DNA of 64,000 bases. It comes from Rhizobium sophorae. Lineage in GTDB: Bacteria > Pseudomonadota > Alphaproteobacteria > Rhizobiales > Rhizobiaceae. Both the position numbers and the translations under genes were made by a program. Where the stretch lies: the NCBI RefSeq assembly GCF_013087515.1, contig NZ_JABFCN010000012.1, positions 62,001 to 126,000 on the forward strand, written 5' to 3'. Below, in pieces: positions 33,993 to 40,986 of the stretch (position 1 is the stretch's first letter; every line of letters starts with the position of its first letter). The notes under the pieces were generated by a model. The model did not search any database, had not been told where the DNA came from, and saw only the letters and a program-made list of their open reading frames with translations.

Positions 33993-34075
33993 CACCACGA
34001 AACGCGAAAGTCAATGCCGAGGGCATGGCAGCGGAAAGTGGAACACGGGCCACCGCCCACGAAAGGAGGACAACC

Positions 34076-34291
34076 ATGACAAAGACCAGAGATGACCTGA
34101 CGATATCCGAAGCCCTTCGCGACCCCCTGATCGCCATGGTGTTGCGCGCCGACGGCGTAAAGCTTGAAGACTTCAAGCAACTCCTGGAGACGGCCGCCCG
34201 CAAGCGCGAACCGCGCTCGAAATCGGTGGGCAATATGATCGGAGCACTCGCAAGCCGCGCCAATCTGCCGGCAGTGCCCTGCTTCGGCTGA
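34076..34291 (+). CDS. Small protein under TetR control, function unknown
   Basis: 71 residues, MTKTRDDLTISEALRDPLIAMVLRADGV... with no membrane segment and a basic middle (ARKREPRSKSV). It begins six bases after AGGAGG. A well-formed SD, its own promoter and a downstream hairpin (34334-34368) support expression. No known domain; similar short proteins beside TetR genes are known in rhizobia only as hypothetical. Confidence 0.6.
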   Translation: MTKTRDDLTISEALRDPLIAMVLRADGVKLEDFKQLLETAARKREPRSKSVGNMIGALASRANLPAVPCFG

Positions 34292-34333
34292 AGAAGCCAC
34301 CTGAACAGCTTGGGGATCTCTCCCTGCCCCCGT

Positions 34334-34368
34334 CAAGGGCTGCCGTCAAAACCAGACGGCGGCCCTTG
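34334..34368 (+). terminator. Hairpin downstream of the 71-codon gene
   Basis: CAAGGGC-T-GCCGTC (34334-34347) pairs with GACGGC-G-GCCCTTG (34355-34368), 14 bp including one G-U pair, loop of seven. Only a short T-run follows (CTTTAAAG), so it is a modest terminator candidate. Confidence 0.55.
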
Positions 34369-34374
34369 CCGCTT

Positions 34375-34476
34375 TAAAGCATGTCGCGCAAAAGTGTGCA
34401 GCGGTTTTGCGACAACGGCAAGCGTCAAACAAAGACTTAAGCGCAAGGGGTCGAACGATCGCGACGCGCTTTAGAG
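34375..34476. repeat. Rhizobial intergenic repeat (RIME-like), copy 1
   Basis: A mosaic of inverted segments of the kind found in hundreds of Rhizobium intergenic regions. The core AGTGTGCAGCGGTTTTGCG (34393-34411) is identical, in inverted orientation, to 40950-40968. The element ends near the SDR gene's 3' end. Family assignment is from memory. Confidence 0.7.
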
Positions 34477-35328
34477 AATAGGTTTGCCGCCGGTAACCGC
34501 GATTGTCGTGCCGGAGACATAGCTCGACAAGGGATCGGCCAGCATCACGTAGGCTGTCGCAAGCTCGGCCGGCTGTCCCGGCCGTTTCATCGGCACCTGC
34601 TTGCCGAAATTGCTGACGCTTTCTTCAGGCAGTGTCGAAGGGATGAGCGGTGTCCAGATTGGCCCGGGCGCCACCGCATTGGCGCGAATGCCTTTCTCGG
34701 CCAGAAGCTGCGCAAGGCCAGCGGTGAAATTCTGGATCGCGCCCTTGGTCGTCGCATAGGCAAGCAGCGTGGGGTTTGGACTGTCCGAATTGATCGAGGC
34801 GGTGTTGATGATGGCGCTGCCGGGTTTCATATGGGCGACGGCTGCCTTGGTCAGGTAGAACATCGAATGGATATTGACCTTGAAGGTCAGTTCCCACTCT
34901 TCATCGCTGATCTCGTCAATGCTCTTGAAGCTCGCCTGATGTGCGGCGTTGTTGACGAGAATGTCGATACCACCGAGCTCCTTGACCGCCGTCTCGACGA
35001 TCTGCCGGCAGTGGGCCGGATCCTGGATGTCGCCGCTGACGAGGATAGCCTTGCGGCCGGCCTGCTCGACCAGCCGTTTCGTCTCGTCGGCATCCTCATC
35101 CTCGTCGAGATAGGAGAGCACCAGATCGGCACCTTCCCTGGCATAGGCGATTGCCACAGCCCGTCCAATGCCGCTATCGCCGCCGGTGATGATCGCCCGC
35201 TTGCCCTTCAGCCGCTCGGAACCGCGATAGCTCTTTTCGCCGTGGTCGGGGACAGGGTCCATCTGCGCGGTAAAACCTGGCATCGGCTGTTTCTGGGATG
35301 GGAAAGGCGGTGTGGGATAATTTGGCAT
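34471..35328 (-). CDS. SDR family oxidoreductase (general stress type)
   Basis: 285 residues of the longer SDR group with a proline-rich N-terminal extension (PTPPFPSQKQPMPG), related to Bacillus YhxD/YdaD general stress proteins. The NAD(P) motif is TGGDSGIGRA, the active site Ser in NTASINS and YATTK holds Tyr and Lys; NNAAHQ replaces the more common NNAG. It likely reduces or oxidises a small carbonyl compound in the cytosol. The ATG at 35328 has an AGGAGGT-type SD. Confidence 0.87.
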   Translation of the reverse strand: MPNYPTPPFPSQKQPMPGFTAQMDPVPDHGEKSYRGSERLKGKRAIITGGDSGIGRAVAIAYAREGADLVLSYLDEDEDADETKRLVEQAGRKAILVSGDIQDPAHCRQIVETAVKELGGIDILVNNAAHQASFKSIDEISDEEWELTFKVNIHSMFYLTKAAVAHMKPGSAIINTASINSDSPNPTLLAYATTKGAIQNFTAGLAQLLAEKGIRANAVAPGPIWTPLIPSTLPEESVSNFGKQVPMKRPGQPAELATAYVMLADPLSSYVSGTTIAVTGGKPIL

Positions 35329-35546
35329 GGTGACCTCCTGGGTTCAGGGGGTCAAACTCGGGCTGATGCTTGTTGTTCCAAGTCTCGCCGCGGAATGACT
35401 ACTCGAGCAACCGCGCGCGCTGAGCACGCTCGCGGTCGTCGCCACATCCTAAATTTCCGGTGATATTGAAAACAGAGCTTCATCTGGTCGGCTCAATCCG
35501 ACTAGCAACCCGCGAAATGTTGCCATTTGCCACAGCGACAGCTATG

Positions 35547-35567
35547 CCATAGTAATGTAACATAATC
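35547..35567 (+). promoter_or_regulatory. Putative IclR operator at the iclR start
   Basis: CCATAGTAATGTAAC (35547-35561) shares 12 of 15 positions with the site upstream of the amidohydrolase gene and 11 of 15 with that upstream of the 5900 operon. TTGCCA (35520-35525), 17 bases and TATGCC (35543-35548) may be its promoter, so the site would overlap the -10 and start of transcription, fitting autorepression. Confidence 0.5.
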
Positions 35568-35575
35568 GCGTTTTC

Positions 35576-36424
35576 ATGAGGTGCGTGGAATTGGACGGAA
35601 AGACATCAGCCGCAGTTTACTCCGAAGATGAGGGCGTTACCGGCGAGATCGGTGGCAAGGGTGCGCGCCGCGCGCGCGTCAGCGGCATCGACCGGGCGCT
35701 TCAGGTGATTGATCATCTTTATGAAACCGGATCGCCCGCCGGCGTCTATGCCATCGCAAAGGCGGTGAAGGCGCCGCTGTCGACCGTTTACGTCATCGTC
35801 GACGATCTCGTCGAGAAGAACATGTTGACACGCCAGGCGGACGGCTCGATCTGGCTCGGCGCGCGGCTCTACCATTACGGCCTTGCCTATGCCAGGTCGC
35901 TGGATTTCATGAGCATCGCCACCCACGAAATGCACGATCTCTGCCGCCAGGCCGGCGAAACCGTGCAGGTCTGCGGCCGCGACGGCGACTATATGCTGGT
36001 GTTGGCCATGGCCGACGGCCCGAGCCATTTTCAGGTGGCATCCCGCGTCGGCACAAGGGTCCCACTGAACTGGACGGCCTCCGGCCGCCTGCTCGTCGGC
36101 CACCTGGCCGAGGAGGAGCGCATCGAACTGTTCAAGCGCTGCGCCCGCTCTTCACCGACCGGCCGCGCCGAGATCGATCCGGGCACGCTGTCGGAAGCCG
36201 CCGGCAAGGCCTTCGAGTCGCGCCTGTCGATCCAGGCAGGGGAATCGGATTATGCGGTTGCCTGCATCGCCTCGCCGATATGCGATCGCGATGGCCAGTG
36301 CGTCGCCACCATTTCCATCGTGCTGCCGGAACAGAAGGCGTTTTCCGACGAGAACCACTATACGGCGCATGTGCGCAGTTCAGCGGAACGGATCGAAAAG
36401 CTGATGGGCTGGCGCAACCGCTGA
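35576..36424 (+). CDS. IclR family transcriptional regulator
   Basis: 282 residues. The winged HTH covers about 37-95 (SGIDRALQVIDHLYETGSPAGVYAIAKAVKAPLSTVYVIVDDLVEKNMLT), and the IclR effector domain follows (SRVGTRVPLNWTASGRLLVGHL, YAVACIASPICDRDGQCVATISIVLP). It is convergent with the amidohydrolase gene, and a motif common to its own start, the amidohydrolase promoter and the 5900 promoter makes it the best candidate regulator for both. The start could also be GTG 35585; ATG 35576 is kept. Confidence 0.88.
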   Translation: MRCVELDGKTSAAVYSEDEGVTGEIGGKGARRARVSGIDRALQVIDHLYETGSPAGVYAIAKAVKAPLSTVYVIVDDLVEKNMLTRQADGSIWLGARLYHYGLAYARSLDFMSIATHEMHDLCRQAGETVQVCGRDGDYMLVLAMADGPSHFQVASRVGTRVPLNWTASGRLLVGHLAEEERIELFKRCARSSPTGRAEIDPGTLSEAAGKAFESRLSIQAGESDYAVACIASPICDRDGQCVATISIVLPEQKAFSDENHYTAHVRSSAERIEKLMGWRNR

Positions 36425-36447
36425 GCATTGCGCCCGGCCCGCGGATC

Positions 36448-37656
36448 CTACCTGTAGGAATAGCCGTGGCTGTGGCGCACCAGCTTGCGCGCCCGCGGCA
36501 CATAGCGGCTGGCAGCGAAAGCATCGGCGCCCATTACCGCATAGCGCGGCTCGAACAGCTTATTGAGGACCGAAACGTCGCCGTTGGAATCCGTCGCCTC
36601 GATATCGGAATCGACCAGATCGAAAATAGTGAATTCCGCTTGCGAGCCGACCGCTAGGCCGTTCTCCATCGACAGCTTGATGACGGATGCCGGCGCATGG
36701 GTGACGGCTTCCACCACCTTGTCGAAAGGCATGCCGACGCTGAGGAGTTTAGACATCGTCGTCGCCAGATCCCAGACCGGGAAGTTCATCGAATGGCCGT
36801 GCAGATCGGTCGAAATCGAGAACGGCAGAAGCCCGCGGGCGATCGCCGCCTCGGCGACCTTGAAGGAGAAGGAGGCGCCGCCATGGCCGATGTCGAGACG
36901 GATGCCTTCGGAAGCGCAACGCTCGGCGAGATTGAAGAGATCCTCGTCTTCCATGATGCTCGACCCGGCCTTGCCGTTGAAGCAATGCGTGACGACGTCG
37001 CCGGGGCCGAGGATCTCTAGCACTTCGTCATAGAGCGCCGGCGGCTCGCCGACATGCACCATCATCGGCACTTTCAAGATCTTGGCGATCTTCTTGCCGA
37101 GCTTGACCGGGGTGACGCCCCAGGACCCGGTGATGACATGGCTGGCGCGCACCTTGATGCCGACGATGTGCTCGCTGTTTTCGGCATAGACTTCGAGGAT
37201 GCGGTCGAGATCGATATCTCTTATATCTCTGAGTTCGGCGACGCGGTTGCAGGCGACAAGGCCGATCGAGCCGAGGTTCAGGAAAGCCTTAATGCGCTCG
37301 CGCGACGGTTCGATGATATATTCCCGAAAGCCATGGAAATTCGCCTCACCGGCCGAGCCGGCATCGACCAGCGTGGTGACGCCGCGCTCGACGCCGCATT
37401 CGGACGGGCGGATGGAAATATCGGTGCCGCCGTGCCAGATATGCACGTGCAGATCGACCCAGCCCGGCGAAATGAAGGCCCCCTTGCCGTCGATGCGCGT
37501 CACATCCTGCGAGACGGAAAGCGAAGAACCGATCTCGGCGATCCTCCCATCGGCATTGACGAGAATGTCGATCGCCCCCTCTGCTGCGTCAGAGCCGAAA
37601 GCGATCGGTTTGACATTGGTGAGAAGAAGCGGCTTCTTCGCCTGGTCGCCGGACAT
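36448..37656 (-). CDS. COG3964 amidohydrolase (deacetylase-type metallohydrolase)
   Basis: 402 residues of the amidohydrolase superfamily, group COG3964. Ligands are H70/H72 (VDLHVHIWHGG), likely carboxylated K168 (VGIKVRASH), H201 (MMVHVGEPP), H224 (VTHCFNG) and D284 (ISTDLHG). The Agrobacterium member Atu3266 was shown to hydrolyse acetyl-(R)-mandelate, so esters or amides of alpha-substituted acids are plausible substrates. Often annotated as dihydroorotase, wrongly. Its promoter resembles that of the operon at 5900, and COG3964 and COG1921 genes are neighbours in other genomes as far as I remember. The two probably act in one pathway. Confidence 0.87.
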   Translation of the reverse strand: MSGDQAKKPLLLTNVKPIAFGSDAAEGAIDILVNADGRIAEIGSSLSVSQDVTRIDGKGAFISPGWVDLHVHIWHGGTDISIRPSECGVERGVTTLVDAGSAGEANFHGFREYIIEPSRERIKAFLNLGSIGLVACNRVAELRDIRDIDLDRILEVYAENSEHIVGIKVRASHVITGSWGVTPVKLGKKIAKILKVPMMVHVGEPPALYDEVLEILGPGDVVTHCFNGKAGSSIMEDEDLFNLAERCASEGIRLDIGHGGASFSFKVAEAAIARGLLPFSISTDLHGHSMNFPVWDLATTMSKLLSVGMPFDKVVEAVTHAPASVIKLSMENGLAVGSQAEFTIFDLVDSDIEATDSNGDVSVLNKLFEPRYAVMGADAFAASRYVPRARKLVRHSHGYSYR

Positions 37657-37707
37657 GAATGCATTCCTTTCGAAGTCTCGGACCGGGATCGCTCCTCGGT
37701 CAAAATT

Positions 37708-37765
37708 CCATAGTTATGTTATATAAATCTTTATAATAGAATAAAGCCGAGGATGCTGCTGTCAA
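37708..37765 (-). promoter_or_regulatory. Promoter and putative IclR operator of the amidohydrolase gene
   Basis: Minus strand: -35 TTGACA (37765-37760), 16-base spacer, -10 TATTCT (37743-37738), then ACATAACTATGG (37719-37708). The same -35, spacer and -10 occur at 5978-5951 and the downstream motif lies at the same 30-base offset. TAAYAGAATA around the -10 is also shared (9 of 10). Confidence 0.65.
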
Positions 37766-37861
37766 GAAAAATGACGCGGGCGACACCGCTCAGGAAATGT
37801 CAGCGGGGCGCTCCTTCTAAAGCACGCCTATATCGAAGGTCCGGCAAATTCGCGTGTGTTT

Positions 37862-38731
37862 TCAATTCCGAAGGATCGAATAATCGAGCTGTTCCAGGTG
37901 ATCCGGATCGGCGATGGCGTCGATCGCGGCGATCCTGCCATCAGCGATCGTCAGCGCCACAACGACGCGGAGCTGGCCCTTGATCTCCACGACGAATCCA
38001 AGCTCACCGTCGACGATGGCGATTTCTGCCGCCTGCGCCCGCCCCTTGAAGGCTTCGGCCACGTGAGCTGCGCCGCGCATTTCGCCAATGGTGCCGAAGC
38101 GGGCGGCCGTCGCATCCGGCCGGAAGACGACGTCAGGGGCAAGCACCGCGATCAATCCCTCCAGATCGCCATTGCGCGACGCCGTCAGAAAGGCCTCGGC
38201 GATCGTCCGTTTACGGCCGAAATCGACATCCGGCGCTTCGTCCACCCCCTGCACTCGGCGGCGGGCGCGGCTTGCGAGCTGGCGGGTCGCGGCGGACGAA
38301 CGGCCGATGATCGGCGCAATCTCGTCGAAGGGCAGGTCGAACATGTCGTGCAGCACGAAGGCGACACGTTCGGCGGGCGCCAGCGTCTGCAGCACGACGA
38401 GCAGCGCCAGCCCGACCGAATCGGCAAAGGCGGCTTCGCGCTCGGGATCGTTCGCCGGATCGGCGATCCCAGCGTGAACAGGCGCCTCCAGCGGCTCCTC
38501 GCGCCGGGTCTTGCGGGCACGCAGCATGTCGAGGCAGATGCGCGCCACCACCGTCGTCAGCCAGCCGCCGAGATTGCCGACCCCTGTCGTATCGGTGCGG
38601 CTAAGCCGCAGCCAGGCCTCCTGAACGGCATCCTCCGCCTCGCTGCCCGAGCCGAGCATGCGATAGGCTGCGGCCCTCAGATGCGCTCTGTTCGCCTCGA
38701 ACTCTTCGGTCAGCCATTTTTTCTCGTCCAT
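37862..38731 (-). CDS. ECF sigma factor with SnoaL-like C-terminal domain (ECF41/ECF56, SigJ type)
   Basis: 289 residues: sigma-2 (about 8-75, RAAAYRMLGSGSEAEDAVQEAWLRLSR), sigma-4 (about 105-165, LAPAERVAFVLHDMFDLPFDEIAPIIGRSSAATRQLASRARRR), and a C-terminal SnoaL-like extension to 289 that ends ADPDHLEQLD. In ECF41 proteins this extension controls sigma activity in place of a separate anti-sigma factor; the WLPEP signature is absent, so ECF56 or another SnoaL-type group is possible. It is divergent from a carboxymuconolactone decarboxylase gene, the usual partner. TGTCACA follows its start codon on the plus strand. Confidence 0.85.
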   Translation of the reverse strand: MDEKKWLTEEFEANRAHLRAAAYRMLGSGSEAEDAVQEAWLRLSRTDTTGVGNLGGWLTTVVARICLDMLRARKTRREEPLEAPVHAGIADPANDPEREAAFADSVGLALLVVLQTLAPAERVAFVLHDMFDLPFDEIAPIIGRSSAATRQLASRARRRVQGVDEAPDVDFGRKRTIAEAFLTASRNGDLEGLIAVLAPDVVFRPDATAARFGTIGEMRGAAHVAEAFKGRAQAAEIAIVDGELGFVVEIKGQLRVVVALTIADGRIAAIDAIADPDHLEQLDYSILRN

Positions 38732-38732
38732 T

Positions 38733-38759
38733 TGTCACATTCCTCCGCTGCATCCCGTC
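38733..38759 (+). promoter_or_regulatory. Candidate ECF41-type promoter for the carboxymuconolactone decarboxylase gene
   Basis: TGTCACA (38733-38739) is followed after 16 bases by CGTC (38756-38759), the elements known for ECF41 targets as I remember them. It lies 80 bases upstream of the decarboxylase gene. A second, less spaced TGTGACA...CGTC follows near 38788. The sequence starts two bases past the sigma gene's own ATG. Confidence 0.6.
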
Positions 38760-38839
38760 AAGGCCATGACGAATGAACCCCGGCCGATGTGACAGCGCCG
38801 GCGGATCGTCAAACAGTAAACCTGTAGAGGAGACTTATC

Positions 38840-39298
38840 ATGCAGGAGAGAATGGGAAATCCCGCCCTCGTCCTTCCCGCAGCCATGCAGGCGCTGGCGG
38901 CTCTCAGCAAGATGCCGGCCGAAACCGGCCTTTCGCCCAAGCTGCTCGAACTCGTCAACCTGCGCGCCAGCCAGATCAACGGCTGCAGCGTCTGTGTCGA
39001 CGGGCATCCCCGCATCGCAAAGAAGCTCGGTGAAACCGACGAACGGCTCTTCGCCATCGGCGCCTGGCGCGACTCGCCCTATTTCAGCGATGCCGAGCGG
39101 GCAGCCCTTGCGCTGACCGAGGCGGTGACCCGCGTCAGCGACCGCGCCGACCCTGTGCCGGATGATGTCTGGGACGAAGCGACCCGGCATTATGACGGCA
39201 GGAGCCTTGCAGCACTCGTCATCGCCATTGCCAACATCAATGTCTGGAACCGGCTGAACATCGCCACCCGCCAGATCGCCGGGGCCTGGAAGCCGTAA
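38840..39298 (+). CDS. Carboxymuconolactone decarboxylase family protein (AhpD-like)
   Basis: 152 residues. The AhpD-like CxxC site is in INGCSVCVDGHPRIAKKLGE, where the two Cys and the following His form the peroxidase/thiol-relay triad. Usual family length. Such proteins are the main partner genes of SnoaL-type ECF sigmas, and the gene is preceded by an ECF41-like promoter. It likely acts in peroxide or electrophile defence in the cytosol; the donor is unknown. A perfect 14-bp hairpin follows the stop. Confidence 0.9.
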   Translation: MQERMGNPALVLPAAMQALAALSKMPAETGLSPKLLELVNLRASQINGCSVCVDGHPRIAKKLGETDERLFAIGAWRDSPYFSDAERAALALTEAVTRVSDRADPVPDDVWDEATRHYDGRSLAALVIAIANINVWNRLNIATRQIAGAWKP

Positions 39299-39306
39299 AC
39301 GGCGAA

Positions 39307-39343
39307 GTTGCCGGCAGCGCGTCACCCCTGCGCTGCCGGCAAC
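39307..39343. terminator. Bidirectional hairpin between the AhpD-like gene and rhaI
   Basis: GTTGCCGGCAGCGC (39307-39320) and GCGCTGCCGGCAAC (39330-39343) make a perfect 14-bp stem with a nine-base loop. A second hairpin GCATGGC-TTCAG-GCCATGC (39359-39377) follows. They separate convergent genes; T-tracts are missing, so termination strength is uncertain. Confidence 0.6.
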
Positions 39344-39392
39344 CACCATCCCTAATCAGCATGGCTTCAGGCCATGCGAAACAATCGGGTGT

Positions 39393-40685
39393 TCAGATGA
39401 TGCCGCCGCCGCCGGCAGCGGAGGCAGGGCGTTCGGCCGCTACCATCTTGCGATAACCGCTGGCGCGGAAGACAGCGATCGGGTCGATCGCGCCGCCGGC
39501 GCGGCGGCGGGCCTCGGCCAGGATCGGCTCGACATCGGCGCGATAGGCGCGCTTCAGCGTTTCCGACGCCATCAGCGCGTCATTGTCGTCCTGATAGCCC
39601 GCGAGCGCCCGGCGGTCGACGAGCAGCGCCTGCGCATAGGCGCGGCGGATTTCGTTGGCGCTGTTGATCAGGCTTTCGATCGGGTCGGTGACATTGTGCG
39701 ACTGGTCGATCATGTGGGCCGGATTGAAATCGTTGACGCCGCGCTGCTCGGCGTCCACCAGTTCGTTGAAGACGAGGAACAGCCGGTAGGGATCGATCGC
39801 GCCAGCGTCGAGATCGTCATCACCATACTTCGAATCGTTGAAGTGGAAGCCGCCGAGCTTGCCGAACTGGATCAGCCGGGCCACGATCATCTCGATGTTG
39901 GTGTTCGGCGCATGGTGGCCGAGATCGACGAGGCAATAGGCCTTGGGGCCGAGCGTCTGAGCGATCAGGTAGTTGGTGCCCCAATCCTGCACGATGGTGG
40001 AATAGAAGGCCGGCTCGTACATCTTGTGCTCGGAGAACAGCTTCCAGTCGTCGGGCAGCGCCTTGTAGATGTCCGCCATCGAGGCAAGGTAACGCTCGAA
40101 AGCCTTGGTGAAATGGCTCTGGCCGGGGAAGTTCGAACCGTCGCCGATCCAGACTGTCAGCGTCTTGGAGCCGAGCGCCTTGCCGATTTCGATGCATTCG
40201 AGATTGTGCTCGACTGCCTGTGCCCTTGTTGCCGCATCGGTGTGGCTGAGCGAGCCGTATTTGTAGGAATGGGCCTGGCCGGGCGCATCGGAAAAGGTGT
40301 TCGAATTCATCGCATCGAAGCCGAGGCCGAGCGCCTCGCCCTTGGCCTTCAATTCGCTAGCATCCGCCTTGTCCCAGGGAATATGCAGTGAGACGTTCGG
40401 GGTCGCCTGCGTCAGCTGATTGATGACAGCGCAATCGTCGAGCTTGTCGAAGATGCCGCGCGGCTCGCCGGTACCGGGGAAACGGGCAAAACGCGTGCCG
40501 CCGGTGCCCACACCCCAGGAGGGAACGGCAACGAAGAATTCCGCAACCTTCCGGGTGACCGCCTCGATATCGACGCCGCGACGGGCAAGCGTCGCGCCCA
40601 GTGCCTCGTAATCGGCTTTCAGCGCGGTTGCCCGCGTGTCGTTATCCGTCGCGACCAGATCTGGCGCAATCCTGGAATCTGTCAT
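39393..40685 (-). CDS. rhaI: L-rhamnose isomerase
   Basis: 430 residues of the rhizobial RhaI type (TIM barrel). It converts L-rhamnose to L-rhamnulose. Metal ligands are likely E in FSEHKMYEPAF, D in CLVDLGHHAPNTN, H in GGFHFNDSKYGDDDLDAG, and D in that same segment. This protein differs from E. coli RhaA and is the form used in the R. leguminosarum rhamnose locus. It is on the same strand as rhaD but separated from it by 298 bases that hold an opposite-strand Pmp3-type gene and a repeat. Confidence 0.93.
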   Translation of the reverse strand: MTDSRIAPDLVATDNDTRATALKADYEALGATLARRGVDIEAVTRKVAEFFVAVPSWGVGTGGTRFARFPGTGEPRGIFDKLDDCAVINQLTQATPNVSLHIPWDKADASELKAKGEALGLGFDAMNSNTFSDAPGQAHSYKYGSLSHTDAATRAQAVEHNLECIEIGKALGSKTLTVWIGDGSNFPGQSHFTKAFERYLASMADIYKALPDDWKLFSEHKMYEPAFYSTIVQDWGTNYLIAQTLGPKAYCLVDLGHHAPNTNIEMIVARLIQFGKLGGFHFNDSKYGDDDLDAGAIDPYRLFLVFNELVDAEQRGVNDFNPAHMIDQSHNVTDPIESLINSANEIRRAYAQALLVDRRALAGYQDDNDALMASETLKRAYRADVEPILAEARRRAGGAIDPIAVFRASGYRKMVAAERPASAAGGGGII

Positions 40686-40761
40686 CTATTCCTCCCTGGT
40701 CGCGAACCATAGGGCACGGTTCGCGTTCAAACGCTTAAATGTCTTCAACGAAGGAGCTACG

Positions 40762-40920
40762 ATGGACGTTGTCCGCATTCTTCTTGCGATCATCCTGCCG
40801 CCCCTTGGCGTATTCTTGCAGGTCGGGATCGGCCTGCATTTTTGGCTCAATATATTGCTGACACTCTGCGGCTATCTGCCGGGGATCATCCACGCAATAT
40901 GGGTGATCCTCCGGAAATAG
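40762..40920 (+). CDS. YqaE/Pmp3 family small membrane protein
   Basis: 52 residues with two hydrophobic segments (MDVVRILLAIILPPLGVFLQVGIG and FWLNILLTLCGYLPGIIHAIWVIL). The PPLGVFLQVG and LCGYLPGIIHAIWVI motifs are diagnostic for the Pmp3 family, linked to membrane potential and salt stress. AAGGAG precedes ATG 40762. It sits antisense between rhaD and rhaI. Confidence 0.88.
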   Translation: MDVVRILLAIILPPLGVFLQVGIGLHFWLNILLTLCGYLPGIIHAIWVILRK

Positions 40921-40927
40921 CTCTATC

Positions 40928-40986
40928 CGTTTGCTTTACGCGTTCCGGACGCAAAACCGCTGCACACTGTTGCTGGAATTGCTCTA
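40928..40986. repeat. Rhizobial intergenic repeat (RIME-like), copy 2, overlaps the rhaD 3' end
   Basis: The inverted core CGCAAAACCGCTGCACACT (40950-40968) is exactly complementary to 34393-34411. The surrounding GGAATTGCTCTAG is another common module of the rhizobial repeat. It runs into the rhaD stop codon. Confidence 0.7.

Noticed and set aside
36448..37656. Dihydroorotase (pyrimidine biosynthesis)
   Set aside because: The fold is shared but the motif set is that of COG3964 and there is no pyrimidine gene nearby.
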